Of a stretch of DNA of 64,000 nt, positions 42,067 to 50,840 are shown in pieces (position 1 is the first letter of the stretch; every line of letters starts with the position of its first letter). The translations under genes were made by a program, and so were the position numbers. The notes under the pieces are model-generated. The model was not told where the DNA came from, made no database searches, and saw only the letters and a list, made by a program, of their open reading frames with translations. The stretch comes from Firm-04 sp964392175 (GTDB lineage Bacteria > Bacillota > Clostridia > Oscillospirales > Ruminococcaceae), in the NCBI GenBank assembly GCA_964392175.1, contig CAYMOJ010000006.1:1-64000 (forward strand), read 5' to 3'.

Positions 42067-43455
42067 ATGTCATCAGGATGTACGCAAATAGAACAGATTC
42101 TTTCCGCTCAAAGAGCTTATTATCACAGCGGATCGACTTTGCCGATAAGCTTTCGCATTGCACAACTTCAGTGCTTGTATCGAGAAATCACTGCCAGAGA
42201 GTCGGAGATCGCTGCTGCATTGCAAGAGGACCTGGGGAAACACAGCCTTGAAAGCTATATGTGCGAAATCGGTCTCACACTCTCGGAGATCAACTATATG
42301 ATAAAGCACTGTCGCCGCTTTGCAAAGCCGAAAAGAGTGCCCTCTCCCCTTTCGCAATTTGCTGCAAGCAGTTTTATCCGGCCAACACCCTACGGCAATA
42401 CTTTGATCATTAGCCCATGGAACTATCCTTTTTTGCTGACCATGGAACCTCTGGTAGATGCCATTGCAGCCGGAAACACGGCAATCATCAAACCAAGTGC
42501 ATATGCGCCTGCTACCGCCGCTGTTGTGCGCTCTGTCATAGAAGCCTGCTTTGCCCCTGAATATGTCGCGGTCGTCATCGGTGGAAGAGCAGAAAACACC
42601 GCTTTGCTGCAACAAAAATTTGATTTTGTATTCTTTACGGGTAGCCAAGCTGTGGGTAAAGAAGTGCTACGTCATACAGCAGAGCATCTTACACCTGCCG
42701 TTTTGGAATTAGGAGGCAAAAGCCCTTGCATCGTTGATGAAACCGCAAAGATCCAGCTGGCAGCCAAACGCATTGTATTCGGAAAATACCTCAACTGTGG
42801 ACAAACCTGTGTAGCACCCGATTACATCCTCTGCCATGAACACGTCAAAACAGAACTGCTACAAGCCATCTGTGCAGAGATTGAGAAACAGCTTGGTGCA
42901 GATCCACTGCACAATCCTGAGTATGGAAAGATCATCAACGAAAAGCATTTTGAGCGCCTGCTGTCACTAATGGATCAAAAAAAGATCATACTCGGTGGAC
43001 AGTATTGCAAAACCACGCTCCAAATTGCACCTACTGTAATGGATCACATTTCTTTTGACGATGCCGTGATGCAAGAGGAGATTTTCGGCCCCATTCTGCC
43101 AATTCTCACTTACCAACAAACCGAACAAATCTACGAAATGCTTGCAAACAGACCCAAGCCCCTTGCACTGTATCTGTTTACCGAAAACAAACAGCAAATG
43201 AAAACGCTCACTGAAAAGCTACAATTCGGTGGTGGCTGCATCAACGATACTGTCATTCATCTTGCAACAAACAAATTGCCCTTTGGTGGTGTGGGCGAAA
43301 GCGGTATGGGAACATATCACGGCAAGTTTGGTTTTGATACGTTTTCGCACCGAAAAGCCATCGTCAACAAGAAAACATGGCTGGATCTTCCCTTGCGATA
43401 CCATCCATACAGTAAACCGTATAAAGATAAATTGGTACGCCGTTTTTTACGGTAG
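42067..43455 (+). CDS. Aldehyde dehydrogenase, class 3-like
   Basis: 462-residue NAD(P)-dependent enzyme. ISPWNYPFLLTMEPLVDAIA, FFTGSQAVGKEVLRH (nucleotide-binding), LELGGKSPCIV (catalytic Glu) and NCGQTCVAPDY (catalytic Cys) are all present, with the C-terminal PFGGVGESGMGTYHG. Short length and a terminal hydrophobic/basic tail (LDLPLRYHPYSKPYKDKLVRR) resemble the YwdH/ALDH3 group acting on fatty aldehydes. AAAGGAGG lies before the ATG. An extended -10 TGGTATAAT (TATAAT at 42024-42029) lies just upstream. Confidence 0.93.
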   Translation: MSSGCTQIEQILSAQRAYYHSGSTLPISFRIAQLQCLYREITARESEIAAALQEDLGKHSLESYMCEIGLTLSEINYMIKHCRRFAKPKRVPSPLSQFAASSFIRPTPYGNTLIISPWNYPFLLTMEPLVDAIAAGNTAIIKPSAYAPATAAVVRSVIEACFAPEYVAVVIGGRAENTALLQQKFDFVFFTGSQAVGKEVLRHTAEHLTPAVLELGGKSPCIVDETAKIQLAAKRIVFGKYLNCGQTCVAPDYILCHEHVKTELLQAICAEIEKQLGADPLHNPEYGKIINEKHFERLLSLMDQKKIILGGQYCKTTLQIAPTVMDHISFDDAVMQEEIFGPILPILTYQQTEQIYEMLANRPKPLALYLFTENKQQMKTLTEKLQFGGGCINDTVIHLATNKLPFGGVGESGMGTYHGKFGFDTFSHRKAIVNKKTWLDLPLRYHPYSKPYKDKLVRRFLR

Positions 43456-43509
43456 CGCACGTCGAATATTGTCGAATATTAAATCTTTGTAAATTGTTAT
43501 CATATTCCA

Positions 43510-43538
43510 TTGACTGGCATCGGAAATTGTAGTATACT
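43510..43538 (+). promoter_or_regulatory. Promoter of the small secreted protein at 43616
   Basis: TTGACT (43510-43515), 17 bp, TATACT (43533-43538), about 75 bp before the start. Confidence 0.75.
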
Positions 43539-43615
43539 TTCAGCAAGAGGTATTCGTCTGCAACACTGCAACGAGTATTTCGGAAAAATCTATTATAATG
43601 AAAGGAAAATGTATC

Positions 43616-44083
43616 ATGAAGAAATCCAAACTGTTTGCAATGCTGACCGCCACTATGCTCTTTGCAATGATGCCGTTGCAAGTAACCGCCGCAGAGATGT
43701 CCACCGAGGAAACCGCTGTCGTAGAAGAAGCTGAGACCCTTTCCAGTAATCTGATTGGCACCTATACGCTGAATGCCTATTATGGCTATAATACGTTGAT
43801 GTTAGATACTACCATTTGCGCCTTTGAAGAGATGGCAAAACTCGGCTTGATTGACATTGTTGTACAGCACAGTTCGGACAAAATGAATTGGGTGGATGAA
43901 GTTGAAGTAGACGACATGATCAACGAGGATGCCTATTACTTCTCCGTCAAGGGGTACGGCATACCGGTAATCAGCGGTTATTATTACCGCATTAAGGTCA
44001 CCCTCTATGCCAAAGAGCATGGATGGTTCTTCCCGGACACACACAAGATCAACGTCACCTCTAGCTATGTCTGGATTGGTTGA
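43616..44083 (+). CDS. Small secreted protein, unknown
   Basis: 155 residues. The signal peptide MKKSKLFAMLTATMLFAMMP is followed by a probable cleavage after VTAA and an acidic threonine/glutamate-rich stretch. The remaining ~115 residues contain TLNAYYGYNTLMLDTTICAF and a strand-rich end (SGYYYRIKVTLYAKEHG, NVTSSYVWIG). AAAGGAA lies upstream of the ATG at 43616. The pattern of a small secreted domain resembles other clostridial secreted proteins but no family is recognised. It is a stand-alone unit with promoter and terminator. Confidence 0.75.
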   Translation: MKKSKLFAMLTATMLFAMMPLQVTAAEMSTEETAVVEEAETLSSNLIGTYTLNAYYGYNTLMLDTTICAFEEMAKLGLIDIVVQHSSDKMNWVDEVEVDDMINEDAYYFSVKGYGIPVISGYYYRIKVTLYAKEHGWFFPDTHKINVTSSYVWIG

Positions 44084-44098
44084 TAGAACAATCACCGC

Positions 44099-44129
44099 GC
44101 AGCCACCGAAAATTTCGGTGGCTGCTTTT
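44099..44129 (+). terminator. Terminator of the gene at 43616
   Basis: GCAGCCACCGAAA (44099-44111) pairs with TTTCGGTGGCTGC (44113-44125), followed by TTTTG. Confidence 0.85.
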
Positions 44130-44165
44130 GTTGCCGGGAACAATCATTCTGCAAGATCATACTTG

Positions 44166-44447
44166 TTACAGAAAAAGCATTTGGATGGCTAACAGCAATA
44201 GCACCCCCGGCACGCCCAATACAACAGCTGTGCCGATATATAATACATTCAACGGCAAAAAACAGCCGATCGTTTCGCCAAAAAAGTTGCAGACCAACAG
44301 TGCACCCAGCCCCATCACACTGCTGAGCAAAAGCGTGCGCAAGGCATGACGATATCGAAAAATCGCCCATAGCATCATGATCAGAGAAAAGGCAGCAAAA
44401 ACACGCAATAGCAATTCCGGAGGAAATCGTTCCATAAGCTTGTCCAA
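44166..44447 (-). CDS. BofA-family pro-sigma-K processing inhibitor-like protein
   Basis: 93-residue membrane protein. Two or three helices are visible, with LLLSSVMGLGALLVCNFFGE, then LPLNVLYIGTAVVLGVPG, which is the family's conserved gly-rich and LGxPG pattern. In Bacillus, BofA holds the SpoIVFB protease inactive in the forespore-surrounding membrane. The start is taken as a TTG at 44447, 7 bp after AAGGGG; an ATG at 44435 lies 19 bp away from that site. It is last of four co-directional small genes. Confidence 0.75.
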   Translation of the reverse strand: MDKLMERFPPELLLRVFAAFSLIMMLWAIFRYRHALRTLLLSSVMGLGALLVCNFFGETIGCFLPLNVLYIGTAVVLGVPGVLLLLAIQMLFL

Positions 44448-44459
44448 AATATCGCCCCT

Positions 44460-44756
44460 TTATAGTATAATATACGCCAGTGCCAACAGCAACCGACGAT
44501 CTTTTTGTTCTTTAGAAAGCAACAGTAGCACAGCCAAAATCAATAAGGTATCGCTATCAATATTTTGCAGCAATGACCGCAACGGATTGAGATCTTGTGT
44601 GGTGATGGCTGGTTTGGGAACAGGTGGTGGCGCAGCAGCCTTCGATTGATTTGGCTCCTCGATGGGTTGCAGCGCCTGCCCTGTCGGTCGCAGCGGTTGT
44701 TGATTTTGCCGCATCGGTCTTGGCCCTTGAAAGGGAAACTGCTGCCGTGGTGGCAT
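44460..44756 (-). CDS. Proline/glutamine-rich small protein, unknown
   Basis: 98 residues. The first half is low complexity (RQQFPFQGPRPMRQNQQPLR) and the second half has LRSLLQNIDSDTLLILAVLL with a hydrophobic end, resembling short clostridial proteins with a C-terminal LLxLLLxKD-like tail. GGAGG lies 8 bp before the ATG at 44756; upstream GTG/ATG codons overlap the ribosome site. It sits between the 44790 gene and bofA. No family recognised with confidence. Confidence 0.65.
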   Translation of the reverse strand: MPPRQQFPFQGPRPMRQNQQPLRPTGQALQPIEEPNQSKAAAPPPVPKPAITTQDLNPLRSLLQNIDSDTLLILAVLLLLSKEQKDRRLLLALAYIIL

Positions 44757-44789
44757 TGCCATCACCTCCTCCTTGAGAATCTGTCGATG

Positions 44790-45161
44790 CTACAAAATAT
44801 CCGTCAGATCATTGAGCAAGCCTTTTTCTTTCAGTGACAAAAACACACTGTACAATCGAAGCAGCTTTACAGCACGGTCAACACGCTTGCTACGCTGTTC
44901 ACTCAGATAGGGCTTCAATGCAAGTAAAAGCTGCGTTTCGGAATCCTGTTCCTGCATCTGCGAAAAGATCTCGCCTAGTAACAACAGCTTGGAAAAATCA
45001 AAGCCATTGTCGCTGACAGTATCGGTGTTGTCCGCCTGTGACGAATCAGCATGAGCGGTTTCTTCTCCGTTGCCTTGCAACATAGCTGCCAATTCTGCCA
45101 GATTTTGCATACTCTCAGGATCCGAAAGCAGCGATTGCAGCTTTTCGGAAAGGTCATCCAC
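44790..45161 (-). CDS. Small acidic helical protein, unknown
   Basis: 123 residues, mostly helical: an N-terminal helix pair (LSEKLQSLLSDPESMQNLAE), an acidic serine-rich spacer and a C-terminal helix set (LLLALKPYLSEQRSKRVDRA ... LKEKGLLNDLT). The start is a GTG at 45161 with GGGAG 9 bp upstream. It is in tandem with the 45192 gene (30 bp apart). I recognise only a general clostridial flavour. Confidence 0.65.
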   Translation of the reverse strand: MDDLSEKLQSLLSDPESMQNLAELAAMLQGNGEETAHADSSQADNTDTVSDNGFDFSKLLLLGEIFSQMQEQDSETQLLLALKPYLSEQRSKRVDRAVKLLRLYSVFLSLKEKGLLNDLTDIL

Positions 45162-45191
45162 AATCGCCGCCTCCCTTCCTGATCGCTTGGG

Positions 45192-45437
45192 TCAATGTTT
45201 CAGTTTTTCATACAATGCTTTTGCCTGCTGACTGTTCATCATCTGTTGCACTCGCTGCGGATTTGCAAGCAACTGCTGAAATGCAGCTGCATCCTTGGGT
45301 TTCATGCTTGCCAGTGCAGCATCGAACTTGCCTGCTTTCAACTCCGCTTTGAGCGTTTCAGCCGGCACACCCAGTTTTTTGCTGACTGCTTGCAGCAATG
45401 CGTCCAATTGGGGCGAATCTTTGGGTCTTTGTACCAT
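45192..45437 (-). CDS. Small helical protein, unknown
   Basis: 81 residues, lysine/alanine/glutamine-rich and helical throughout (LDALLQAVSKKLGVPAETLK, ANPQRVQQMMNSQQAKALYE). AAAGGAG lies before the ATG. It is the first gene of the four-gene minus-strand set. There are no cysteines, signal or membrane segment. Its downstream partner at 44790 starts in a similar way (short helices, SDPESMQ like ANPQRVQ), suggesting distant relation. Confidence 0.7.
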   Translation of the reverse strand: MVQRPKDSPQLDALLQAVSKKLGVPAETLKAELKAGKFDAALASMKPKDAAAFQQLLANPQRVQQMMNSQQAKALYEKLKH

Positions 45438-45466
45438 AAAAAGGTCTCCTTTCGCGCAAAAAAGAA

Positions 45467-45495
45467 TTGACGGTGTTCTATTTTTATGCTATAAT
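45467..45495 (+). promoter_or_regulatory. Promoter of the metallophosphoesterase gene
   Basis: TTGACG (45467-45472), 17 bp, TATAAT (45490-45495), 32 bp before the start. Confidence 0.75.
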
Positions 45496-45527
45496 ACAGA
45501 AAAACAGAACGGGAGGTTCAAACAACC

Positions 45528-46016
45528 ATGCGAATTTTGGCGATCTCCGATACCCATGGTAACATCAATGCAGTGGAAAAGGTGTTCTTGCTGCATCCGG
45601 AGGCAGATCTGTACATTCACTGCGGCGATGGTGAACGGGAACTCAACAGCTTCCTTATGGCATATCCCGAATATACAGGGCGCACTTATCATGTAAAAGG
45701 CAATTGTGATTTTTCAAGTACCTCCCCCACAGAATTGGTACTGGAATTGGAAAATGGTCACCGTCTGTTTGCAGTGCATGGACATATACATCTCATGGCA
45801 AACGATGGTTTCCTGTACCGTTATGCAGAAAAAGCAGGTGCAGATCTTGCCATATTTGGGCATTTGCACTGCCGATATGATCGTATAGAGCAGGGAGTAC
45901 ACATCGTATCCCCCGGCAGTGCTGCGCAACCCCGTGATGGTCAACCGGCTGCTTATGCACTGATCGATCTGGTGGGGAATCAGTATGTTGTCAGCCATGG
46001 TGATGTGCCACTGTAA
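45528..46016 (+). CDS. YfcE/MJ0936-type metallophosphodiesterase
   Basis: 162-residue calcineurin-like phosphoesterase. The metal ligands are all visible in order: ISDTHGN, HCGDGER, VKGNCD, AVHGHIH and FGHLHC. Related enzymes hydrolyse phosphodiesters with Mn or Ni; the natural substrate is unknown. GGGAGG lies before the ATG. It is a single gene with its own promoter. The start MRILAISDTHG is typical for the family. Confidence 0.93.
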   Translation: MRILAISDTHGNINAVEKVFLLHPEADLYIHCGDGERELNSFLMAYPEYTGRTYHVKGNCDFSSTSPTELVLELENGHRLFAVHGHIHLMANDGFLYRYAEKAGADLAIFGHLHCRYDRIEQGVHIVSPGSAAQPRDGQPAAYALIDLVGNQYVVSHGDVPL

Positions 46017-46173
46017 TGTATCATATGCAGCAGATGGAGCAAATGTGTCCGCCTCTGCGATGAAAAAACAGGAAAAGTCCTTTCTTTTTGGCTGGGACTA
46101 TGCTATAATACTATGGTAAAGATAAGGCGGTATGTGACAACCGCTTGAAATAATCATATAAGGAGTGTTTCTC

Positions 46174-47682
46174 ATGCGAGTAGCCGCAGTTTTCAGCAAT
46201 GATATGGTATTGCAGCGCGAAAAGCGCATCGCAGTATGGGGCGAGGCAACAAACGATGAACCAATTTCTGTGCAATTTGGCGGGCATACCGTATCCACCG
46301 TTGCAGTCGATGGCAAATGGCAGGTATTCTTACCACCCATGGCAGCCACAACGAATCTGCAAATGGTGGTGACAGGTGCACAGGATACCGTTACTTTCTC
46401 CAATGTTGCAGTAGGCGAGGTCTGGCTATGTGGCGGTCAGAGCAACATGGAGTTTGAAATTCATAGTGAGAAAAACGGTGAGGCACTGCTGCAATCGCTG
46501 ACCCCTGATTGCGGTGTACGATTCTACTATACCCCCAAGCAGAGCATCAAGGACGAGCATTTTGATGCAACCGAACGCAACACCTGCTGGTCGGAAGCAA
46601 CTCCGGAAAGCGCAAGGGCATGGTCGGCAGTGGGCTTATATTTTGCGCTACGCATTGCCAAAGAGCTGGGCATTACGGTGGGTCTCATCGGCTGCAACTG
46701 GGGCGGTACGTCTGCCACAGCATGGATCCCTCGCAGCACCATTGAACAACACACAGCATTGCTCCCCTACCTGGTGGAATACGACAAAGCAATGGAAGGC
46801 AAAACGCTTGAGGAACATATCAAAGAATATGATGAATATATTGTCTACCAAGATGCATGGAATGTGCGCTGCGGACAGTGCTATGCCGATGAACCGGGCT
46901 GCTCATGGGAAAGAGTGCTGGAAGTCTGCGGTGAATCAAAATTTCCCGGCCCCATGGGGCCAAAAAACGAATACCGTCCCGGCGGTATATACGAGACCAT
47001 GCTGCAACGCGTCTGCCCCTACACGCTGCGTGGATTTTTGTATTATCAGGGTGAATCGGATGATCACCGCCCTGACACCTACGAGGAGCTGCTTACAGCA
47101 CTGGTGCATCAATGGCGCGATGACTGGAACGATGAAAATCTCTACTTTCTCAATGTACAGCTGCCCATGTTCAAATATGCATATGATCCGGATTATCAGC
47201 ATTGGTGCAAAATCCGCGAGGCACAAGCAAATGTGTATCACGATTTGCGTAACACGGGACTTGCTGTGCTGACAGACTGCGGCGAGTTGGATAACATCCA
47301 CCCTACTGATAAGGAACCCGTTGGTGAACGTCTTGCATTGCAAGCATTGTATATGGTCTATCATCGCGTACGGGAAACCGAAGCCTGCGCACCCATGTAC
47401 CACGACAGCTACACAATGGGTAATACCATGGTACTGCACATCAACCATGCGGCAGAGGGCTTTTTGCTGAAAGGCGAGCCCATCGGCTTTGAAATTGCAG
47501 GCGCAGACGGTGTTTATCACAGGGCAAGGGCTGTGCTTACCGCCAACTGTATTATCCTAACGGCGGATGCAGTTCCATCCCCCCTGTATGCAAGATACGC
47601 ATGGTCGAACTACATGATACCCACGGTATTCGGCGCAAACGGATTACCGCTTGCCCCCTTCCGCACTGACAAAGCACACTGA
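46174..47682 (+). CDS. Sialate O-acetylesterase-like SGNH hydrolase
   Basis: 502 residues, cytoplasmic (no signal peptide). An N-terminal beta-domain (VFSNDMVLQREKRIAVWGEA) is followed by the SGNH core: LCGGQSNMEFEI (nucleophile Ser), GLIGCNWGGTSATAW, FLYYQGESDD and DNIHPTDKEPVGERLA (catalytic Asp/His). A C-terminal beta-domain follows. The family removes acetyl groups from sialic acids or from plant polysaccharide oligomers; in a pectin degrader the latter is plausible (inference). The ATG at 46174 has AAGGAGTG before it, and a -10 TATAAT is at 46104-46109. A terminator lies at 47688. Confidence 0.88.
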   Translation: MRVAAVFSNDMVLQREKRIAVWGEATNDEPISVQFGGHTVSTVAVDGKWQVFLPPMAATTNLQMVVTGAQDTVTFSNVAVGEVWLCGGQSNMEFEIHSEKNGEALLQSLTPDCGVRFYYTPKQSIKDEHFDATERNTCWSEATPESARAWSAVGLYFALRIAKELGITVGLIGCNWGGTSATAWIPRSTIEQHTALLPYLVEYDKAMEGKTLEEHIKEYDEYIVYQDAWNVRCGQCYADEPGCSWERVLEVCGESKFPGPMGPKNEYRPGGIYETMLQRVCPYTLRGFLYYQGESDDHRPDTYEELLTALVHQWRDDWNDENLYFLNVQLPMFKYAYDPDYQHWCKIREAQANVYHDLRNTGLAVLTDCGELDNIHPTDKEPVGERLALQALYMVYHRVRETEACAPMYHDSYTMGNTMVLHINHAAEGFLLKGEPIGFEIAGADGVYHRARAVLTANCIILTADAVPSPLYARYAWSNYMIPTVFGANGLPLAPFRTDKAH

Positions 47683-47687
47683 ACTCA

Positions 47688-47720
47688 AGCGGTATCCTCA
47701 TAAATAGGATACCGCTTTTG
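47688..47720 (+). terminator. Terminator of the sialate esterase gene
   Basis: AGCGGTATCCT (47688-47698) pairs with AGGATACCGCT (47706-47716), followed by TTT. Confidence 0.85.
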
Positions 47721-47742
47721 CTGCCATCTGTTTGACCCAATC

Positions 47743-47771
47743 TTGACAAACATGGGCTGTTGTGATATACT
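47743..47771 (+). promoter_or_regulatory. Promoter of the DUF4317-sahH-mtaD operon
   Basis: TTGACA (47743-47748), 17 bp, TATACT (47766-47771), 43 bp before the DUF4317 start. Confidence 0.85.
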
Positions 47772-47814
47772 TGATATATTGAAATAACACACAGTTCAGA
47801 ACAGGAGATTATAA

Positions 47815-48957
47815 ATGAATCGCAAAGAAATGACCGAGATCCGCAACCACTTTGGTGCGGAAGCCAAGTATTTTTCCATGGAGCAAGTGCTCACTGCGCT
47901 CATCGATGTCAAAGGGGATGTGCGCGGTATGCGTCTACGCCCCTATCATAAGATTACGGAGCAGGAAACCGATATTCTCTTTGCCACCATGAAAAAAGTG
48001 TTGTGCCCTGCAATTGGAAAATCCACCGCAGAACTGGCGTTTCGCAATGCTGCGTTTGCCGAAGGCTCGCCACAGGATATACTGAATACATTGCTTCGTT
48101 CTGAGCTGAAGGATGAGGAAACCGCGTTGTCTTTCCTCACCAAGCTTTCGGAAACCGTTTTTGCCGATGAACCATTCGCAGTACTTGCCGCCTACTGTCA
48201 ATACTCTGCGCCAAAGAAAACAAAAATGGACGAGTTAGACGAAGAAAACAATGACCACATTTACCGCTATATTGTGGTTGCACTTTGCCCTGTTGGCTCT
48301 GCGGAAAGTACTCTGGCATACAGCAGCTTTGATGACGAGATCTTTCGACAAGAAAGCAAGGATGCCATTATCGGCAAAGCACCGCAAGATGGCTTTCTGT
48401 TTCCAGCATTCAGTGATCGTACTGCCGATGTCAATCATGTGATGTACTACACCAAAACACCCAATACGCCCAACGACAAGTTGGTAGAAGAATTTCTCGG
48501 TTGTGAAACCGAAGCAACCATTGACGAGGAACAGGGCAGCATGAAGCAAGTGATGCAGCAGCTTCTGGGGGATGACCTCACCTATGAGGCAGTGGCAACT
48601 GTTAACGAAAAACTAGAGCAGATCGTTGCAAAAAATAAAAGCGATGAAGCTCCCACAGAAATCACGGGGCATATTTTGCACCGTATGCTGCAAGATGCAG
48701 GCGTGCCGGAAGATAAACTGGAACGCACCGAGGAAGTGTTCAAGGAATGCGTGGAATCAACCTTGAAGCCTGAACGATTGGTACAGCCAAAAACGATTAT
48801 TCGTACTCCTGAAATCGTGGTGAATGTAAAAAATGATGCCAAGGATAAGGTGCGATTGGAAACAGTAAACGGCAGGCACTGCATGGTCATTGCACTGGAT
48901 GAAGCAGTCATCGAAGTCAACGGCTATGAACTGAAAGTGCCCGGCATGACCGAATAA
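47815..48957 (+). CDS. DUF4317 family protein
   Basis: 380-residue soluble acidic protein. It starts MNRKEMTEIRNHFGAEAKYF and has HIYRYIVVALCPVG and KAPQDGFLFPAFSDRTADVN near the middle. The end is TPEIVVNVKNDAKDKVRLET and GRHCMVIALDEAV, the pattern of the DUF4317 family of clostridia. Its function is unknown. GGAG lies before the ATG. It is the first gene after the promoter and lies 26 bp before the SAH hydrolase gene, so the two share a transcript. Confidence 0.88.
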   Translation: MNRKEMTEIRNHFGAEAKYFSMEQVLTALIDVKGDVRGMRLRPYHKITEQETDILFATMKKVLCPAIGKSTAELAFRNAAFAEGSPQDILNTLLRSELKDEETALSFLTKLSETVFADEPFAVLAAYCQYSAPKKTKMDELDEENNDHIYRYIVVALCPVGSAESTLAYSSFDDEIFRQESKDAIIGKAPQDGFLFPAFSDRTADVNHVMYYTKTPNTPNDKLVEEFLGCETEATIDEEQGSMKQVMQQLLGDDLTYEAVATVNEKLEQIVAKNKSDEAPTEITGHILHRMLQDAGVPEDKLERTEEVFKECVESTLKPERLVQPKTIIRTPEIVVNVKNDAKDKVRLETVNGRHCMVIALDEAVIEVNGYELKVPGMTE

Positions 48958-48983
48958 TATCAATACGAAAGGATGCAGATATC

Positions 48984-50228
48984 ATGAGCGAAATCAGAGA
49001 TGCATTGCTTTGGGAAAGCGGCGAACGGAAAATCAACTGGGTAAAGAACAATATGCCCCTGCTACGTGGCATTGAAGCCGAATTTGCACAAACCAAGCCC
49101 TTTGCAGGGTTGCGTATTGCACTTTCCATACATCTGGAGGCAAAGACTGCATATCTTTGTCGTGTCATGGCGGCAGGCGGTGCAGAGATGTACATCACAG
49201 GCTCTAATCCCCTATCCACACAGGATGATATCGCTGCGGCTTTGGTACATGGCGGATTGAATGTATTTGCATGGCATGGTGCAACTGAAGAAGAATATCT
49301 AGCACACACCCGCCGTGTCATTGAGATTGCTCCGCATTTTATTATTGATGACGGCGGGGATCTCGTTTCGTTAATTCACAGTGCTTACCCCCATTTGCTT
49401 TCCAATGTCATTGGTGGATGTGAAGAAACCACAACGGGTATTTTGCGCTTGAAAGCCATGGCAAAAGAGGGCAAACTTCAATTCCCGATGATGCTGGTCA
49501 ACGATGCCGACTGCAAGCATCTGTTTGATAACCGCTATGGCACGGGGCAATCTGTTTGGGATGGCATTAACCGCACGACCAATCTCATTGTGGCAGGCAA
49601 AAATGTGGTTGTAGCAGGATATGGCTGGTGTGGCAAGGGTACGGCAATGCGCGCGAAAGGTCTGGGAGCAAATGTCATCGTGACGGAAATTGACCCTGTT
49701 AAGGCGATCGAAGCAATCATGGACGGCTTCGATGTGATGCCTATGGAGGAAGCTGCAAAAATCGGCGATTTCTTTGTCACCGTAACAGGCTGTGACAAGG
49801 TGATTACCGAAAACAGCTTTGTAAACATGAAGGACGGAGCAATTCTCTGCAATGCAGGTCATTTCGATGTGGAAGTAGATATGGCTTGCCTGCGAAGGAT
49901 CGCGGTTCATTCGTTTATGGCACGAAACAACATTGTAGGGTACACCCTTGCAAATGGCAATACATTGTATGTGATCGCAGAAGGCAGACTGGTAAATTTG
50001 GCTGCCGGTGATGGGCATCCTGCCGAAATTATGGACATGAGCTTTGCGATTCAGGCATTGAGCGCAGAGTATCTCATTAAAAATCATGAAACGATCGCGG
50101 ATACTTTAATCACAGTGCCTCGTTCAGTAGATCAGACAGTCGCACGTCGCAAGCTCGCCTCTATGGGGGTTGCCATTGATACGCTCACCGAAGAGCAGGC
50201 TGCATATCTTGCAGGCTGGGAGGGCTAA
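48984..50228 (+). CDS. Adenosylhomocysteinase-like enzyme (SAH or S-inosylhomocysteine hydrolase)
   Basis: 414 residues. The substrate domain (SIHLEAKTAYLCRVMAAGGA, TGSNPLSTQDDIAAAL) and NAD-binding Rossmann domain (VVAGYGWCGKGTAMRAKGLG) are typical, with NAGHFDVEVDM near residue 290. The end is LTEEQAAYLAGWEG; the C-terminal lysine/tyrosine extension of eukaryotic and proteobacterial enzymes is absent, as in archaeal and Thermotoga types. It splits S-adenosyl- (or S-inosyl-) homocysteine into homocysteine and the nucleoside. The deaminase-like gene two positions downstream points to the inosyl route known from Methanocaldococcus (inference). Confidence 0.92.
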   Translation: MSEIRDALLWESGERKINWVKNNMPLLRGIEAEFAQTKPFAGLRIALSIHLEAKTAYLCRVMAAGGAEMYITGSNPLSTQDDIAAALVHGGLNVFAWHGATEEEYLAHTRRVIEIAPHFIIDDGGDLVSLIHSAYPHLLSNVIGGCEETTTGILRLKAMAKEGKLQFPMMLVNDADCKHLFDNRYGTGQSVWDGINRTTNLIVAGKNVVVAGYGWCGKGTAMRAKGLGANVIVTEIDPVKAIEAIMDGFDVMPMEEAAKIGDFFVTVTGCDKVITENSFVNMKDGAILCNAGHFDVEVDMACLRRIAVHSFMARNNIVGYTLANGNTLYVIAEGRLVNLAAGDGHPAEIMDMSFAIQALSAEYLIKNHETIADTLITVPRSVDQTVARRKLASMGVAIDTLTEEQAAYLAGWEG

Positions 50229-50309
50229 ATCCTGCGCATCAGGATAAGACCAACTACACCGAAAAACCACCATGCAGACCTTCTATAATGTTGCTCAAGA
50301 AAGGACGAC

Positions 50310-50822
50310 ATGATGTTTGCCATCTTTGAAACCAGACGCAAGAATCAGCCTTTGCGCGCATTGCGGGCTTGGATACAGCAGAACATCGGCACAAAAGGAA
50401 AGCGATTTATTTTCTTGCAAACAGAGCAACGGTTCTGTTTTCGCGTCAAAGATCTGCTGCGCACACTCAATGAAATGTGTGAGCAGTTTGAACAGCTACA
50501 GCAACAGCGCAAAAAATTGGAAAAATCTCAACGTAGCGATCCGCTTTTTGATCGCATGGAATCGGTATTTCTCATCTGCTGCACACAGCTTGTACAAACC
50601 CTTGATATGTGCATATGGGAGCGTGTCAAAGAGGCAGAGTATCCCCCTCGAAATATGCTGCAAGCTCTGATCGCGCGGAACAAGGCGGTGCTGCACAATT
50701 ATGGAGATTACCTTTTTGCACTGACACAGGCAACTTTTCGCGATACATTACAAGACCGTGAAACCATCGCCCGTACCGTACAGGCCATGTCCGAGGTGAT
50801 GCAACAACACGGCAATCTATAA
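50310..50822 (+). CDS. Helical protein within the SAH operon, unknown
   Basis: 170 residues, basic at the start and rich in glutamine and arginine, with a coiled-coil-like stretch (LNEMCEQFEQLQQQRKKLEK). There are three or four cysteines without a zinc pattern and no membrane segment. AAAGGACG lies before the ATG at 50310. It lies between the SAH hydrolase (82 bp upstream) and the deaminase gene (18 bp downstream). No family recognised; the position suggests an accessory role at most. Confidence 0.7.
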   Translation: MMFAIFETRRKNQPLRALRAWIQQNIGTKGKRFIFLQTEQRFCFRVKDLLRTLNEMCEQFEQLQQQRKKLEKSQRSDPLFDRMESVFLICCTQLVQTLDMCIWERVKEAEYPPRNMLQALIARNKAVLHNYGDYLFALTQATFRDTLQDRETIARTVQAMSEVMQQHGNL

Positions 50823-50840
50823 ACCGAAAGGAACTTCGAA

